A stretch of 64,000 nucleotides of DNA from Dolomedes plantarius. Taxonomy: Eukaryota; Arthropoda; Arachnida; Araneae; Dolomedidae. The position numbers were made by a program, and so were the translations under genes. The stretch's first letter is position 1, and every line of letters begins with the position of its first letter. The stretch is from the NCBI GenBank assembly GCA_907164885.2, contig OU015503.1, positions 129,826,600-129,890,599 on the forward strand, given 5' to 3'. Below are positions 11,187 to 23,388 of the stretch, piece by piece. The notes under the pieces are model-generated. The model worked only from the letters and a program-made list of their open reading frames with translations. It searched no databases and was not told where the DNA came from.

Positions 11187-12480
11187 TATATATATAAAAC
11201 AGTTCCGTAACTGACTGACTGACATACAACGCACAGACCAAACCGCTGGACCTAAAAGGCTGAAATTTTGCATAGCGATTCATCTCATAGTGTAGGGGTG
11301 CACTCAGAAAGATTTTTGAAAAATTCTCCTTACATTTTTTTAAATTAAATTTTTAATCTGTTTTTGTAATATTCTTTAATGTTTGCATTTAAAATAATAC
11401 TCCGAGGGTTATAAAATTTATATCACGAGAAAGATCCTAAATATTCCTTCAAAATAAAATCTTTGCCTCCATTTTCTGATTGTTGGTTAATTTTTAAAGA
11501 TTCATTTTTAGAATTTAATTTATTAAATGCTGATCACGTGATCTCTTTTCTTTTCGTGAAACTTTAAACTAATTTTGCGTCACGCGCACAACCACGAAAT
11601 AGACATTTTTTTTTCTTTCTTGCTAATGCTGCAGACGATTTGACATTCTCCAAAAAAATATTAAAATACAGTAAAAGAAATGTTCCTCAAACTGTACTGT
11701 ATTCTTTAGTATGTTCTACTAGATTTAATTTGAATATTTTTTTCTACATTATTTTGTCTATAAAAATATCCGTTACGACTTTTTTACAAATGTATATACA
11801 GTCGAACCTCCCTATATCGAACTTCCACATATCGAAATTTTCTATATATCGAACTCTAAGCAAATCTCCATGTTCGTTACATAGAAAAATTGTTTCTATA
11901 TATCGAAAATATCTCTATATATCGAAATTTTTTCAAGACAACTTGGGAGATTTTTTTTCCACTTTAGAATAAAATCTCCCAATCTTTGGCATTTGAAACA
12001 ATATGTCGTGGACTTCAATTCGCGGAAAATGTGCCTGATTAAGTTTTTAGTGGACTGAATAAATACGAACATTTCTTTGAACCTTCCGCAAAACTGGCTG
12101 TTCAGCAAGATATTCGTAGTTTTTTTAAAAAAGAATGTAAGTGTGATCATTGTAACCACTGTCTGGATTATTGTTTTTTTAAAGGTATGTAGTACTGAAT
12201 AAATCTTTCATATTAATTCCTTTTTAAGTTATTAACTTTCATTTAATGGGATTCGCATATAAATTAAAAATGGAGTTTCGTATACGAAAATTAGCTTTAA
12301 ATTTTTTAGGAGAATTATGATAAAACTAAGCTCAATTCTATATATCGAAATTTCTATATATCGAATTTTTTTCCGGCAATTTGCTACTTCGATATATGGA
12401 GGTTCGACTGTATTTATTTTTGCATTAATTGCATACATTGACCGTTGTATTTAATTTCAATGCACTCCGTATTCAGCTAG
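11187..12480 (+). mobile_element. Helitron family A, copy 2, with nested pogo element
   Basis: It abuts copy 1 directly: the CTAG of copy 1 is followed by the ATATATATAAAACAGTTCC start of this copy, which has lost its TC. The 3' end is ATTCAGCTAG at 12471-12480, with the usual GCGAAGCG hairpin lost. A pogo-like element at 11799-12410 interrupts it. Confidence 0.75.
11799..12410. mobile_element. pogo/Tigger-like element nested in Helitron
   Basis: The inverted ends are CAGTCGAACCTCCCTATATC and its complement (TATATGGAGGTTCGACTG), each flanked by TA, as for pogo elements. Subterminal TATATCGAA repeats are numerous on both sides. Only short, broken coding remnants remain. Confidence 0.85.
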
Positions 12481-12499
12481 TGATTTTATGTAATTAATC

Positions 12500-13700
12500 C
12501 TTTTGACGCACTGTCCCAGCATTATTTTCAATGGTGACGGTAATTGTTTTGTAATGGGTGTTTCCCGATGCAAAATACAATGGGTGTCTAATATATCTGC
12601 ATAACGTTCCCTTACACGTTCTACAAATCGTTTTTTTAAATGAAAATGTACCATAATAAAAAAAATTAACCACGTACCATAATGTTCCCACTCAGTAAAA
12701 GTAAGTCTGAATTCTGAAAAGGACGAATACAAAAGGGGGAACGATTTGAGACAAATGGCAATGAACAAACGATGAATAATAATTATATGCCCCAATAATT
12801 GTTATTTACAGTAAAGATAAAATAAGCTCGTTCAGTTTTCCCCCCATACGTTGGTTTTGCATCAGTACTTCAAATTGGTGTAAATATATGTAATTTTCTT
12901 TTGTATTATTTAATTTGAAAATAAAAGATTTTTTAATAAATTGCAATAATTTCTTCCTCGATTTTCTGGTAAAAGTAACGAAATTTGTAATGGAAATTCT
13001 GCGATATGCGCTGACTCTAGCAACCAAGTTTTTGTCATATGTGTCAGCCCAATCAGACAGTAAAATTAACTCCCCCCTCCCCCCCCCCCCCTCCATGACT
13101 AACCGAAGTAACATTAATCTTAGAGGTTACTAAACCAGTTTTAAAAAATGAAAGTTCTATAGAGTTTCTTTGCTCACTTCTACCCAGACTTGGGTGTATA
13201 TAATTTGAAGTGGCTCTCTATTTGAATTTGAACCACACACAGTTTATACAAGAAACAATGTTTATTGAATTCGTTGCACATATAATTGGCTTTTACAGCA
13301 ATAAGCATGCGTACTACTTGTACGGAATGTATAAACACAGCTTTCAAGAACAATATATTTTTATACTCACGAACAGTAAGTCAAACCAGCAGTACTGCCA
13401 TGTAAACTTCTGGCCCGCTAAGCACTAGCGCAGGATAACACCTTTTCAACCTTAACAACCTCCCTTTTCTCTTAATGACGCTGCGTGGTATTTATACTAA
13501 GCGCGTATGCCACAAAAATTAGCATATCTGAAGCAGCTTCTTTAATTCCTTCACTCAAAAGTTCGATTCTTGGGAATCGAATCTTGTGTATACCTTACAG
13601 TTCATAAACATCGATGTTTAAAAACATCGATGGTTTTGGCGCGATGTTTTATTGGCATCGATGTTCCAAAACATCGATGTTTTGTTTTATTCGTGGACCA
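12500..13700 (+). mobile_element. BED-type hAT remnant, copy 1
   Basis: Blocks of this region are the reverse complement of the hAT copy at 28069-28873: 12650-12745 matches 28680-28760, 13000-13140 matches 28200-28330, and both carry arrays of ACATCGATG (here 13600-13690). The + strand frame with TKFLSYVSAQSDSKI corresponds to the region after the BED finger in the other copy. It is degenerate, and the exact ends are uncertain. Confidence 0.65.
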
Positions 13701-14430
13701 AGTCTAGGCAGAACTGGGGAAATCCACTGGACTTTAAAGGGGAAAGATCCCCTTAAAACCTTCAAAAAACTCAATATTTTTATCATGATTTAATCTTAAA
13801 GAATGAAATGTAAGGAATCTTTGAAAAAAAAAATGAAGTCGATACTAAAATTATAACCGCTTTTATGGCCAAATATATAAAGCTAATAGTAAAGTAATTT
13901 ATGGAAACTGTTAAACGGCTTATTCTAAAAACTGATATTTTCAAACTAGTGAGCACTATTTCTTCGAAACTGATGATCACAAATTGCTAAAATTTTGTAT
14001 ACATGTACATCTAGTGTATATCTAATATGTTTATACAATTTCTACATCAATTTAGGTAAGTGCATATTACTAATTGTTTTACAGCCAATTTTTGTGAAAA
14101 AAAATTATGACATTTCTTGTACATTACCATACATTTGCCTGAAAAAAAAATATTTTCAATGTGAAATATGGTAATTATTTTAGGTGTAGATTAAAGTATA
14201 ACCTATGGATAGAATATATACAGATAATTTAATATATATCCCTTATAGTTAAAAAAAAAATCTGCAAGCAATGCATTGACCTAAAATTTATTATTCATAA
14301 AACATTATTTATTTTTTTACATAAAATACTTTCAAAAAAATATCCCATATGACCTAACCATTATTTTAAACTTTTCCTAGTTCTAACTTGGTTGATTCAG
14401 GACGTTAACAATTTGTTAAGAAAAATAATT
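13700..14430. other. AT-rich spacer, no gene seen
   Basis: Only low-complexity A/T sequence and short frames are visible. I recognise nothing in it. Confidence 0.5.
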
Positions 14431-14900
14431 ACAAGACAAAAATATCTTTCTATACACCACGTTTTTAAATTTTCCGTTAAATCATATAAACTTGACAATT
14501 CTCTCTTAATTGCACAAACATTCACTTAATTATTCTTTTTCACTTTCTTTTATTTAATTTTAATCACTTTTCAGTCGTTTTTACTATCCGCAGACTTTAT
14601 AAACTTTAATTTTTATATATTTAAAAAAAATTTTCGCACAATATTTTTGTAAACAAACTAAATTCACGTGTATTGTGTTTTCAAAATCGTCAAACGCCGT
14701 TACGCAAAAGTGCAAGCATTGAATTCGATCGAACCGCCACCTTGCGGATTTTTCTGCTAAAAGTGTTAAAAGAATGCATTGTCATAGTGTTCTGACCTAT
14801 TCTAAAAGTTTCCAATGTCTAGCTAGTCGGGAAGTTAGTTAAAAACACACAAACAAACAAACAAACAAGAAAGCGAGTTAATAAAAACATGGTAATAACT
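14430..14900 (+). repeat. Dispersed repeat R1, copy 2
   Basis: It shares TATAAACTTGACAATTCT, GAATGCATTGTCAT, GTCTAGCTAGTCGGGAAG and GCGAGTTAATAAAAACATGG with the copy at 27075-27545 in the same order. The middle part differs from the other copies. Confidence 0.7.
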
Positions 14901-15592
14901 AGAAATTGATTAAATATTAGAAAACGCGGTGATTTACAATTATTGTTAACTCATTTCGCACCTACCATAAAAGGTATTATGCAAAAGCATCAACCACAAT
15001 CGTCGCATCAAGTTTTTAAAAAATTATATCACAATTACATATAAGTCAGTAAAATTGTTTAGTAAAATATATATTTATATTCGTTATGTTACTTTTTCTG
15101 TGCTATACGATGATAAGCGATTTCAGGCCAAACATTAGAAAAGAATTATCAATGCATCAAGCACGACCACCACATTCATTGAAATCGAACTTTTGTGCCA
15201 TTACAATCTGTGTTTCTGAAAAGTTGTTTATATTTGTGATATTAAAAATGAAAATAATACAAAAATAATAAAACATAAACCTAATGAACCACCTTCTCTA
15301 ATTTTTTGTTCAGATTCTGAGTCAAATTGTTATCTTTGAGTGTTTTATGTGCAACTATTAGTATTATAATTATGTTGTATATTACAGAGAAAAATATGAG
15401 GGGGTCGATGAAGAAAATCATTCTTTTGAAAGGGGTCGATCCCGGCTCTAGCGCCTGTTTCACTTTACACGAAACAAGTAAAATAGTGGCGCCATCTATC
15501 AGTACAATGGCGCGAAATCCTATCTTTCTAACTGCAAAGGAATATCTAGACTGTTCAAATTTCATACGTAATTAAGTTTACGTGAGCTCTTG

Positions 15593-16172
15593 ATTATATA
15601 TATAAAACAGTTCCGTAACTGACTGACTGACTGACATACAGCGCACAGACCACACCACTGGGTCTTAAGGGCTGACATGTTGCATGGCGATTCTTCTTAT
15701 AGTGTAGGGGTGCACTAAGAAATATTTTTGAAAAATTATTCTTAGATTTTTTAAATTTTCAAGCTGTTTGTAATTCTTTAAAGTTTGCATTTAAAATAAT
15801 AATCCGAGGGTTATAAAATTTATACCACGAGAAATATCCTAAAAATTCCTTCAAAATGAAATCTTTTTCGAATCTTTACCTTCATTTTCTGATTTTGGGG
15901 GAATTTTTAAAGATTAATTTTTAGAACTTTATTTATTAAATGCTGATCACGTGGTTTCTTTTCTTTTTTGTGATACTTTAAATTCATTTTGCGTCACGTG
16001 CATAACAATGAAATAAATTGACAAAAAAAATATTGAAATACGACAAAAGATAAAATTTAACCGCTATATTCATTGAAATGGGAGTTTTTTTAGAATTAAT
16101 TCAAATTAGGATGTTTTATGGTTATTAAACATCCAAATTGATTGCATACATTGGCATTGATTGCATACATTA

Positions 16173-16200
<28 letters not shown>
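15593..16200 (+). mobile_element. Helitron family A, copy 3 (3' truncated)
   Basis: The 5' region is clear (ATATATATAAAACAGTTCCG, then TGACTGACTGACATACA). The body follows other copies until a (TA)n tract near 16170-16204. The 3' CTAG end is missing. Confidence 0.72.
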
Positions 16201-16204
<4 letters not shown>

Positions 16205-17260
16205 CTTACTATTAACAGCTGAAGGTAAACAAACATATGTTAGTGAACAGACATGGGCTAATCTCGCGAACCGAGCATAGCAGGATATCGCGACTGGTAC
16301 CGATGGACGCGGAAGGACGAGACGCGTGCACTGATACCATCCTCAACTTTCAAAACTTTAAACTTTTTTAATTATTAAATTAAAACTGCCGAACTCAAAA
16401 GAAGCGGACGACAGAAACAGCTGACATTCCGGGTGGACCAGCTCTTTTCCGTTTCGCAAATTTCCACTATATTCATGCATGCAAAATTCAAATTTTCCGT
16501 CCACCAATCGACAATTTTTTTGTTTCCATGTGTTCTACAACTCTTCATCTTTAAGGATATACACATTTTTATAAAGTTAAAAATGTTTTTCGTTGTAAAC
16601 AAAGCTTTTTCCCCCAAGCAGTTTTCCGAATTTCACGAAATCGACAATTTTGATGGACAAATATTTCAATTTAACGATTTATCGGCATTTGCTAGATGTT
16701 CAGCTTCCAAAATATATCAAATACATATGAAAATATGTTATCATTCTAAAAAAGCGTACTTACAAAACTCACTTTTGAAATTTCCCGCGCTGATCGCCAT
16801 AGTATCTTAATGTAAATGAATAAATGAATGTCGAGTTCGTAATTTTTCGACTAATTTTTTTACTCGCTAATAATTCCAGGAACTTCATGAAATTTGTTTC
16901 TACTTAATGAGCAACTGATGAGGATTCTTCCCCCACCAATTTTGAATTAATCAGAACTGTCTTTTTATTTTTTAAGCACTTTTTCCCCCATAAGATTTAA
17001 TATTTACATTCGGCCATGTTCCCAAAAGGAAAAATTATTAGTTGAGAATGAGTCATTTAATAATTGAAATCCAAAAATAATTTTTAAGTACCAGAAATAA
17101 TTTTAGTTTTAGGAAATGAGAAGTTAAAACCTTTAGAATTTTTCCTAATTGAATGAAGCTAAATTTGAAAACGGAAATTTGAAATAATTATTTCAAAAGC
17201 CCAAAAACAAAATTTGAAAAAGAGTATACTCTTTTTCCGTATATTTTGGTGTATATATAT

Positions 17261-17288
17261 TCCGATGGCGTATATATACGCCATCGGA
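17261..17288. repeat. 28-bp perfect palindrome
   Basis: TCCGATGGCG at 17261 is followed by TATATATA and CGCCATCGGA, a perfect palindrome with no spacer. It is in a unique-looking stretch, not at a recognised transposon end. Confidence 0.9.
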
Positions 17289-17872
17289 GTGCGACGCCAT
17301 TTTCGGCTCTGGAGACCAGAATTAATCGCTTCCATGTTAACGTCCATAGAGGAAAATTTCGAGGAATTTTTTACTTCAAAGCCAATATTTTTTAATTCTT
17401 AAAACCTATTGACATGTATACCGAAGACTTCGTATAAACTTAATTTTAAAAATACTTTTAACAGTGTTCCAAGCGCAATATTGAAAGGTTTCTTTAGAAA
17501 TCGGCTGTTTTACTCTTTGTGCGCAAACATTTGGCACAGAGTTGGCTGATTTTCGCCAAGTGCAGATGCTTTTGCACATTTCAGTTTATTCTCTGGTGTT
17601 GCGATAAATATCTCCCCAGGGCAATAAATACTATGTTGAGGTGACGTGTAAACGTCAGATGTTAGTTGAAATATTCTGGTTTTGTCTTAGATGAAAACAT
17701 TTCGTTTGAAAATTTTACTTACTAATTTTCTACATCAACAATCATTATTTTCTCATCTTACAACCAACGTATTTCATTTAAAAGTATTTAGCACTATACC
17801 AAAAGCTGAATACAATTTATCATAATATTTTTGGTGTAGTACAGATCTCTGTTATCCCTCTTTATTTAAATA

Positions 17873-18251
17873 CTAGAAGGTAACCCGTCATTTTGACGTC
17901 ATAATACTAATAATGACGTCATAGTGGAAAAAGTATATGAAAGTTAAAAAATATCCCTAATTATCTAACAATATTGCATTTTATCCACACCTTGTAAAAG
18001 CAAACCCTTTCATTATTTTTTATTTATTTAGTTTTTCAAGCGATCGGAGTAGTAGACTGCCATCCAACCCGTCATTTTGACGTCATAATACTAATAATGA
18101 CGTCATAGTGGAAAAAGTATATGAAAGTTAAAAAATATCCCGAATTATCTAACAATATTGCATTTAATCCACACCTTGTAAAAGCAAACCCTTTCATTAT
18201 TTTTTATTTATTTAGTTTTTCATGCGACTGGAGTAGTAGACTGTCATACAG
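17873..18251 (-). repeat. 184-bp tandem duplication beside a Helitron-like 3' end
   Basis: Two nearly identical 184-bp units start at 17882 and 18066. Each contains CCCGTCATTTTGACG and the inverted pair TGACGTCAT/ATGACGTCA, the CREB/ATF palindrome. Immediately left, ACTAGAAGGTAACCCGTC read on the - strand gives a short hairpin followed by CTAG and T, the form of a Helitron 3' end. No 5' end was found. Confidence 0.75.
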
Positions 18252-18546
18252 ATTTTTACAGCTCACTACGCGATATGAATACTTGAGCTACTTGATTCAT
18301 CCACATTCAAGTTTGTTTACTTTCAGAATTCATCGCAAAAGTAAACAGATTTTTAAAAACTGTTAAATATACAGCTAAAAGCATCCAATTTTTTTTAGTT
18401 CGGAATGTTTTATAGAAAAATAGGCTGAACAAACGTGATTTGATGGAGAAGCTATTAGTTTTTAGGTAAGAAAAAATTCTGATCCACATCTGAAATTGAA
18501 ATTAAGCCTAATCGGCTGTTTGTTTACTGAAGGCTTCAATTGAAAG

Positions 18547-18768
18547 ATGAGTACAGCCCGGAAGTGTTATACAGAGACAACGGCTATTATATATATAATG
18601 CTCTGTTTCGCTGTTGACTGCAACCATCGGAATTTAAAGCACACCTGTTCTCATCCTACTTCCATTGTAAAGAAAAGAAAAAGGATTTTCATACAACATG
18701 AAAAAAAAATACGTAATCTTTATGGATTTCTTAGAGATAAAAATAATAATCTAAAAGCAAAGATTTAA
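18547..18768 (+). pseudogene. THAP-like zinc finger fragment
   Basis: The 73-residue frame contains CFAVDCNHRNLKHTC, similar to the first Cys pair and following basic stretch of THAP fingers found in P-element-type transposases and host THAP proteins, then RKRIFIQHEKK in the place of the usual RKRWIQ motif. The later Cys-His pair and the AVPTIF box are not seen. No flanking terminal repeats were found. It is a fragment if the match is real. Confidence 0.33.
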
Positions 18769-19269
18769 AAAATTAATAAACAAAATAAGGAACATTTTAA
18801 AATTGTTTTTGGGAGGCAGCAATATTTAAACTACGACGCTCATATAAATTTTGTCATGTATTCTATTGAAGTTTAACCTTCAAATTCAGATAATAAAACA
18901 GCACCAATGCTTGGGGAAAAAAACGATGCTTCTAGTGAAAAGGAATAAGGTCTAAAATAGAAAAAACTCATATTTAATGGACAGTTATTGAAGAATCACT
19001 TGTGCTAAATAAAATCCTTTGTGATCGCCCCCAAAACGAACGTTTTCTTTCCTTTCCTTTTTCTCTCTGTGTGTGTACGCCTTTTCATTTAATTAAAAAC
19101 GAAAGTTTAAATTTAAATTGTCTTAACTCAGCAAAAATTATAGCTTAAAAATCTCTCCTGACCAATTTCACGAACACCCTTACTGTAATTAATTATAGTC
19201 ATCACTGGACAAGCCCAGGTACTCCGAAAACAGCCATAATTGTGTTTAAAACTTTTTAATCATGTCTTA

Positions 19270-19446
19270 GGCCGTCTGCACACGGAGCTACTCAAAAGAA
19301 ACTGATAACCCGTCGGACGGGTTTGTAACCAGTTGCGCCGTGTGCGTGGCTCCATTCAATTACATAGGTTGCGACTTATCACGGACTGGTTTGTGATTTG
19401 AGTCGGTTATCAGTTTCTTTTGAGTTGCTCCGTGTGCAGACGGGCT
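19270..19446. mobile_element. MITE family 2, copy A (Harbinger-like)
   Basis: The ends read GGCCGTCTGCACACGGAGC and, inverted, GCCCGTCTGCACACGGAGC, followed on both arms by ACTCAAAAGAAACTGATAAC. Both sides are flanked by TTA (19267-19269, 19447-19449), the 3-bp TWA target duplication typical of PIF/Harbinger. It is 177 bp and non-coding. Confidence 0.87.
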
Positions 19447-19733
19447 TATAGTGTGAAAACTTGCATTTTCACATAAAAATAAACTATCCTTATCTACTTC
19501 GAAAGCCAACTGGAAAATTATTGAGAAGTAATCATATGTGTAGGAATTTGATATGTTTCAGTTATAAACAGTCAGATTTATAACTGAAATACTAGATAAA
19601 TACTAATCAATCAGAAGAGCATCTATTTTTTTAAATAGGCAAAAGGAGATTTGAGAGAAAAAAAAAACACAAATAAAACTTACTTCAACATCTTAAGTTT
19701 TATTTTCCATTCATGCATGACTACATGCACATA

Positions 19734-20486
19734 CAGTCCGACCACAGTACGAAGAACCACGGTTGGCATAGTGCCAAGACGATTCTATTCACTCTGTAGG
19801 TAAGGCTGCTGAGGAAGGAGGGGGAAAAGTTTCGTTATTCTCTCGACATTCTTTAAAATCGGTTACTAACTGCGCTTGCTTGCTTTTTCCTCGTCTGTTA
19901 TTTTGATTATTATTTTGAAATTAATGGATCCTTTACCCAACACAACTGCTCGGAATAAGACGTTCCGTAGTGATTGTAAACGTATAATACACAATTTAAT
20001 TAAATTGTGTGATAAAGAAGCACTAGAAGGAAATGTTATTGTTCCACTTTCGCAATCCCTAAAGAGAGCTAGTGAAGTGACCGGGATATCAATGTCCAGT
20101 GCAAAAAGAATACGCAAAGGGTGAAGAAACTCCAAAATTTGAATCTCCGAGGAAACTTCAGAAAAAAGAATCACCGAAAACGTAGCTTTAGATGATTTTG
20201 ATTGTGATGTAATCCGAAAATATCCACTCCTATAAAACTCCTATTTTTTAAATAGATTTGCTTCTTTCTTTTTATTATTTTGAAATTATTATTCACATAT
20301 TCGATCAAAAATAAAGTTTTAAAAAATAACTTTAAAATTGCGGACAAAAAGCAGTCTGAAATACATTCCGTATTTCACAAACAAACACATCCGAAAATAT
20401 GACGTTTTCCCCTATTTTCTAAGTAGACTAGCTTTTCTCGCGCATGCGTAACAGCTTCCAGGGATCTTGCTTCCGTGGTCGGACAG
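19734..20486 (+). mobile_element. Internally deleted Tc1/mariner-like element
   Basis: The ends are CAGTCCGACCACAG and an inverted ...CCGTGGTCGGACAG, each flanked by TA. An N-terminal coding remnant begins at 19924 (MDPLPNTTARN) and contains a helix-turn-helix-like stretch with SLKRASEVTGISMSSAKRIR. After a stop at 20122 other frames keep fragments such as LDDFDCDVIR. The catalytic domain is deleted. The superfamily is inferred from the TA flanks and from domain position. Confidence 0.7.
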
Positions 20487-20701
20487 TATAATCCCACACG
20501 GGTCGTAATAAAACGACTGTAAGTGGAAAGAGTTCAAAGCATCTTGCCCTTAATTTATTAAATTTAAATTCCCTCTGAAAAAAAAAAAAGAACAAATATC
20601 GTAAGTTGTCGTCATTTCACACAGCTAACAGACACCGGAAATGAATGTATCTAAACAATCCCAAAATTATTTGGCATCTTTATTTAGGAGGTTACCATAT
20701 A

Positions 20702-20861
20702 AGGGCCTGTTCACATAGGAGTCCGGTAGCGGAAGCGTTAAAGTATTCGGTAAATATATTTAACCAATGACAAACCTCCAAACTATTAGCAACGAAATTT
20801 TTAACGCCTATGATTGGTTTATTTTCGTCATCTTTCCCTTAACGCTACGCAACGGACTCCT
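20702..20861. mobile_element. Hairpin MITE family 1, copy C (truncated)
   Basis: It begins AGGGCCTGTTCACATAGGAG after TA and has the family interior (GCCTATGATTGGTTTATTTT), but stops at CGGACTCCTTA, so the last 18 bp of the right arm are missing. The left arm has diverged, and the hairpin is incomplete. Confidence 0.85.
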
Positions 20862-20864
20862 TAC

Positions 20865-21273
20865 TGGGATTCCGAAAGATGAACTGGGGAGAGAGAGCCT
20901 GAGAGCCGACCAGGCGAGAGGTGCCTAAAAGCAGCAGACGGGCTGCGACGGGAGAAATAGTCTCGACGGGGCATGACGTTGGCCCCTATAAGCGGCAGAC
21001 GGTTGCGCAGTTAACCCTTATCGCGGCAGACGGCTGCGTAGTGTAAGCCATTAAGATATGTGGAGGCCTGACGTGTAACGATATATGTACCTACCGTAAA
21101 TCATTATATGTAAATAGTCCTTAACGCCAATATATAGTGTTCGTGCAAGTGACAGGACTCTGTCCTTTATTGAGTACTGTTATATTCTGAGTATAGTAGT
21201 GTCTTGGGGTTGCAAGTGAATACGCGGCCTTTGATTCTACGAAAGTGGGTGCCCGCCCGACATCGAGATTATG
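20865..21273 (+). mobile_element. Possible LTR fragment
   Basis: This GC-richer segment ends GGGTGCCCGCCCGACA, compatible with a retrotransposon LTR end, and carries three copies of GCRGCAGACGGNTGCG (20930, 20990, 21022). There is no partner LTR, primer-binding site or coding region, so the assignment is weak. Confidence 0.28.
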
Positions 21274-21304
<31 letters not shown>

Positions 21305-21576
21305 GCTGATCTCTCCTTTTCAAGGGCAATTAACTTATTATGAAGCAACCTAAAAAAAAGACATTTGTCATCGACATTGAAAATACCTTTAAGTTAGAAT
21401 GAAGTCTTTCTCCAAATCTGCCCTACAAATCGCTAATAGTTTCAATCGGTAATACTTCGACTACGGTGTTGCCACCGCCGGAAACAAAACGGAAATGTAT
21501 ATTATTTATCGATCGAAACCAATCCGGAAATTGTGCGATCTTCAACGTTTTTGCAATTCCGGGGCAGAATTTTAGA

Positions 21577-22620
21577 AAAGGCCGTTTGCACTTTATGGAA
21601 ACGATTTTGTAATTTATTTCCATCGTTTACATTTTGAGATAAAAATTTGGCAACTTCAGAACAATCGTCTGGTACTTTTTAAAAAAAAAAATTGGAATGT
21701 AAAATAAAAGATTTATTTTGAAAATGACTCCTCAAATTGATAGATGATTCGTAAGTTACGTAACTGCGCTTTCCGAGGAGTATGAACATATCATAAAGCG
21801 GTGTAAACATCGCGGTTATGACATTTCATAAAAAGGTATTTATAATATATTAAATTTTAAAAGAAAAAAAACGTCTAATTAAGAGTAAAAATGAAAACAT
21901 GACCGCGAAACCCCATCCTAAGACTGGTCGAGAGCAGGTAAATATCAAGAGAGTGAGGTCTCTGATCCTAAAAGAAAATCCGCCGACTCGAAGATCCATT
22001 GCATCGAAACTAGGACTGTCTTCTGGCACTGTAAGTAAAATCATTCGTAAAGATTTCAAGTTAGAAAAGTTGTTTAAACCTGCTCTTGCCAACGCATATT
22101 GCTCAAAGAAAAACAAATTGTAGAAAATTATAGGAAAAACACCTAGTTGCTGAAAAATAAAACTCGATGAGGCATGGGTGTATTTAAGTGACTGTAATTA
22201 AAAAAAAGATCAAATTTTCTATTGCTCGACTGACGGGACTGACCGTACGAAATGGCTTCGTCAGTTTACAGAAAAGTTCTCAAAGGGATTCACGATAGTT
22301 GCAGGATTTTGTTACAACGGCAAAATAAAAATCAAAAAAGGCCACAAGTAAAGCCAAAATGAATTCACTCTGCCATCAGCAGAATATTTTAGAACCCATT
22401 TTTGAAGAAGAAATTCCAGCCTTATATAGAACGGTCATTGATAAAGTTGAGTTCCATGTGGACAAAACCTCTGGTCACACCTCTCAATCAACTGCCGCTT
22501 ATTTTGCAAAGAAAGAATCATGACTTTCGAGACCATAGCTCGAAAAACACCCATGAGCCTGGGGGTTGCAGTAACACATACTCCAATTTAAACGCGCTCC
22601 AATAATTTGCCCTTTTCACA
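21577..22620 (+). mobile_element. DDxD mariner, copy 1 (degenerate)
   Basis: One of three copies, with 39944-40777 and 53190-55255. It starts with the family end CACTTTATGGAAACGATTTT. The transposase begins at 21724 (ATGACTCC) and has in-frame stops; the clearest piece is the second helix-turn-helix at 21899-22123 with TRRSIASKLGLSSGTVSKI. Later come the region before the second Asp (GFTIVAGFCYNGK), the second catalytic motif VDKTSGHTSQST, and decay after about 22515. The right terminal repeat was not found. A C11-A10 run lies at 22650-22673 just beyond. Confidence 0.8.
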
Positions 22621-22860
22621 AGGTCTGCAAGATTTGTCATTTTACGCTGCCCCCCCCCCCCCAAAAAAAAAAGAAGCACGATGCCCTTCACTTCTGCTAC
22701 TTGACTGCTACCTGACAGTACAATAACACATAAACTTCATTATATAAAAAATATCTGTGGCCAGACTTGTTTTTTAAGGAATACGAAGGACATTCATAAA
22801 CACCACTAATAGTGATAGGTGTTTCTATTATTTTGATAACCACCTGTATATATATATACA

Positions 22861-23349
22861 CAGTGGCGCCGGATAGGGGGGGGCAAGAGAGGGCACTTGC
22901 CCCCCCCCCCCCTAGAAAATTGAATTTTTTTGTTTCTACCTAGCTAGCGCTCGTAAAATATTAGAATTTTCATTTAAAATCATAAAGCCTAACAAAACTG
23001 AATACTAAATTGCAACCTCACACTCGTTAACGCAAGCGCGATAAACGTCATTCCATATACGCAGGAGCGATTAATCGCCATTTTCAGGTACGCAAGCGCG
23101 TTTAAACGCCAATTCCAGACGTTTGCTTTTGCGATTCAAAAGCAACCCTACATGATGTTTTTCATCGCGAAAGGGAATCTTGAATCCGATGCATTTGAAA
23201 CGCGTACACGTTGACGTGTGATAGGGCATAATATAACATAAAAGTTTATTTTTTATAACCGTATATATGTATTTTTAATAATAAAGGTATAAAAGTTTTA
23301 AACTATTTTACTTTGCCCCCCTCTATATTTGACTCTTCCGGCGCCACTG
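22861..23349. mobile_element. Non-autonomous hAT element with perfect 8-bp target duplication
   Basis: The ends CAGTGGCGCCGGA and TCCGGCGCCACTG are inverted repeats, and both flanks are TATATACA (22853-22860, 23350-23357), an exact 8-bp duplication. Just inside lie G and C homopolymers (GGGGGGGGC, then CCCCCCCCCCCCC) around GGGCACTTG. The interior has CGCAAGCGCG repeats. It sits 39 bp upstream of the paralogue exon at 23389. Confidence 0.9.
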
Positions 23350-23388
23350 TATATACACACATATACATACTTTGTTTTCTTGTTTCAG

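Noticed and set aside
16433..16810. 125-codon + strand frame
   Set aside because: It is rich in Phe and Ile as expected from AT-rich sequence, with no domain, promoter or splice context.
21121..21348. Frames rich in alternating Tyr-Ile (also at 23718, 24897, 35790, 42843, 56364)
   Set aside because: They are translations of (TA)n and (CA)n microsatellites.
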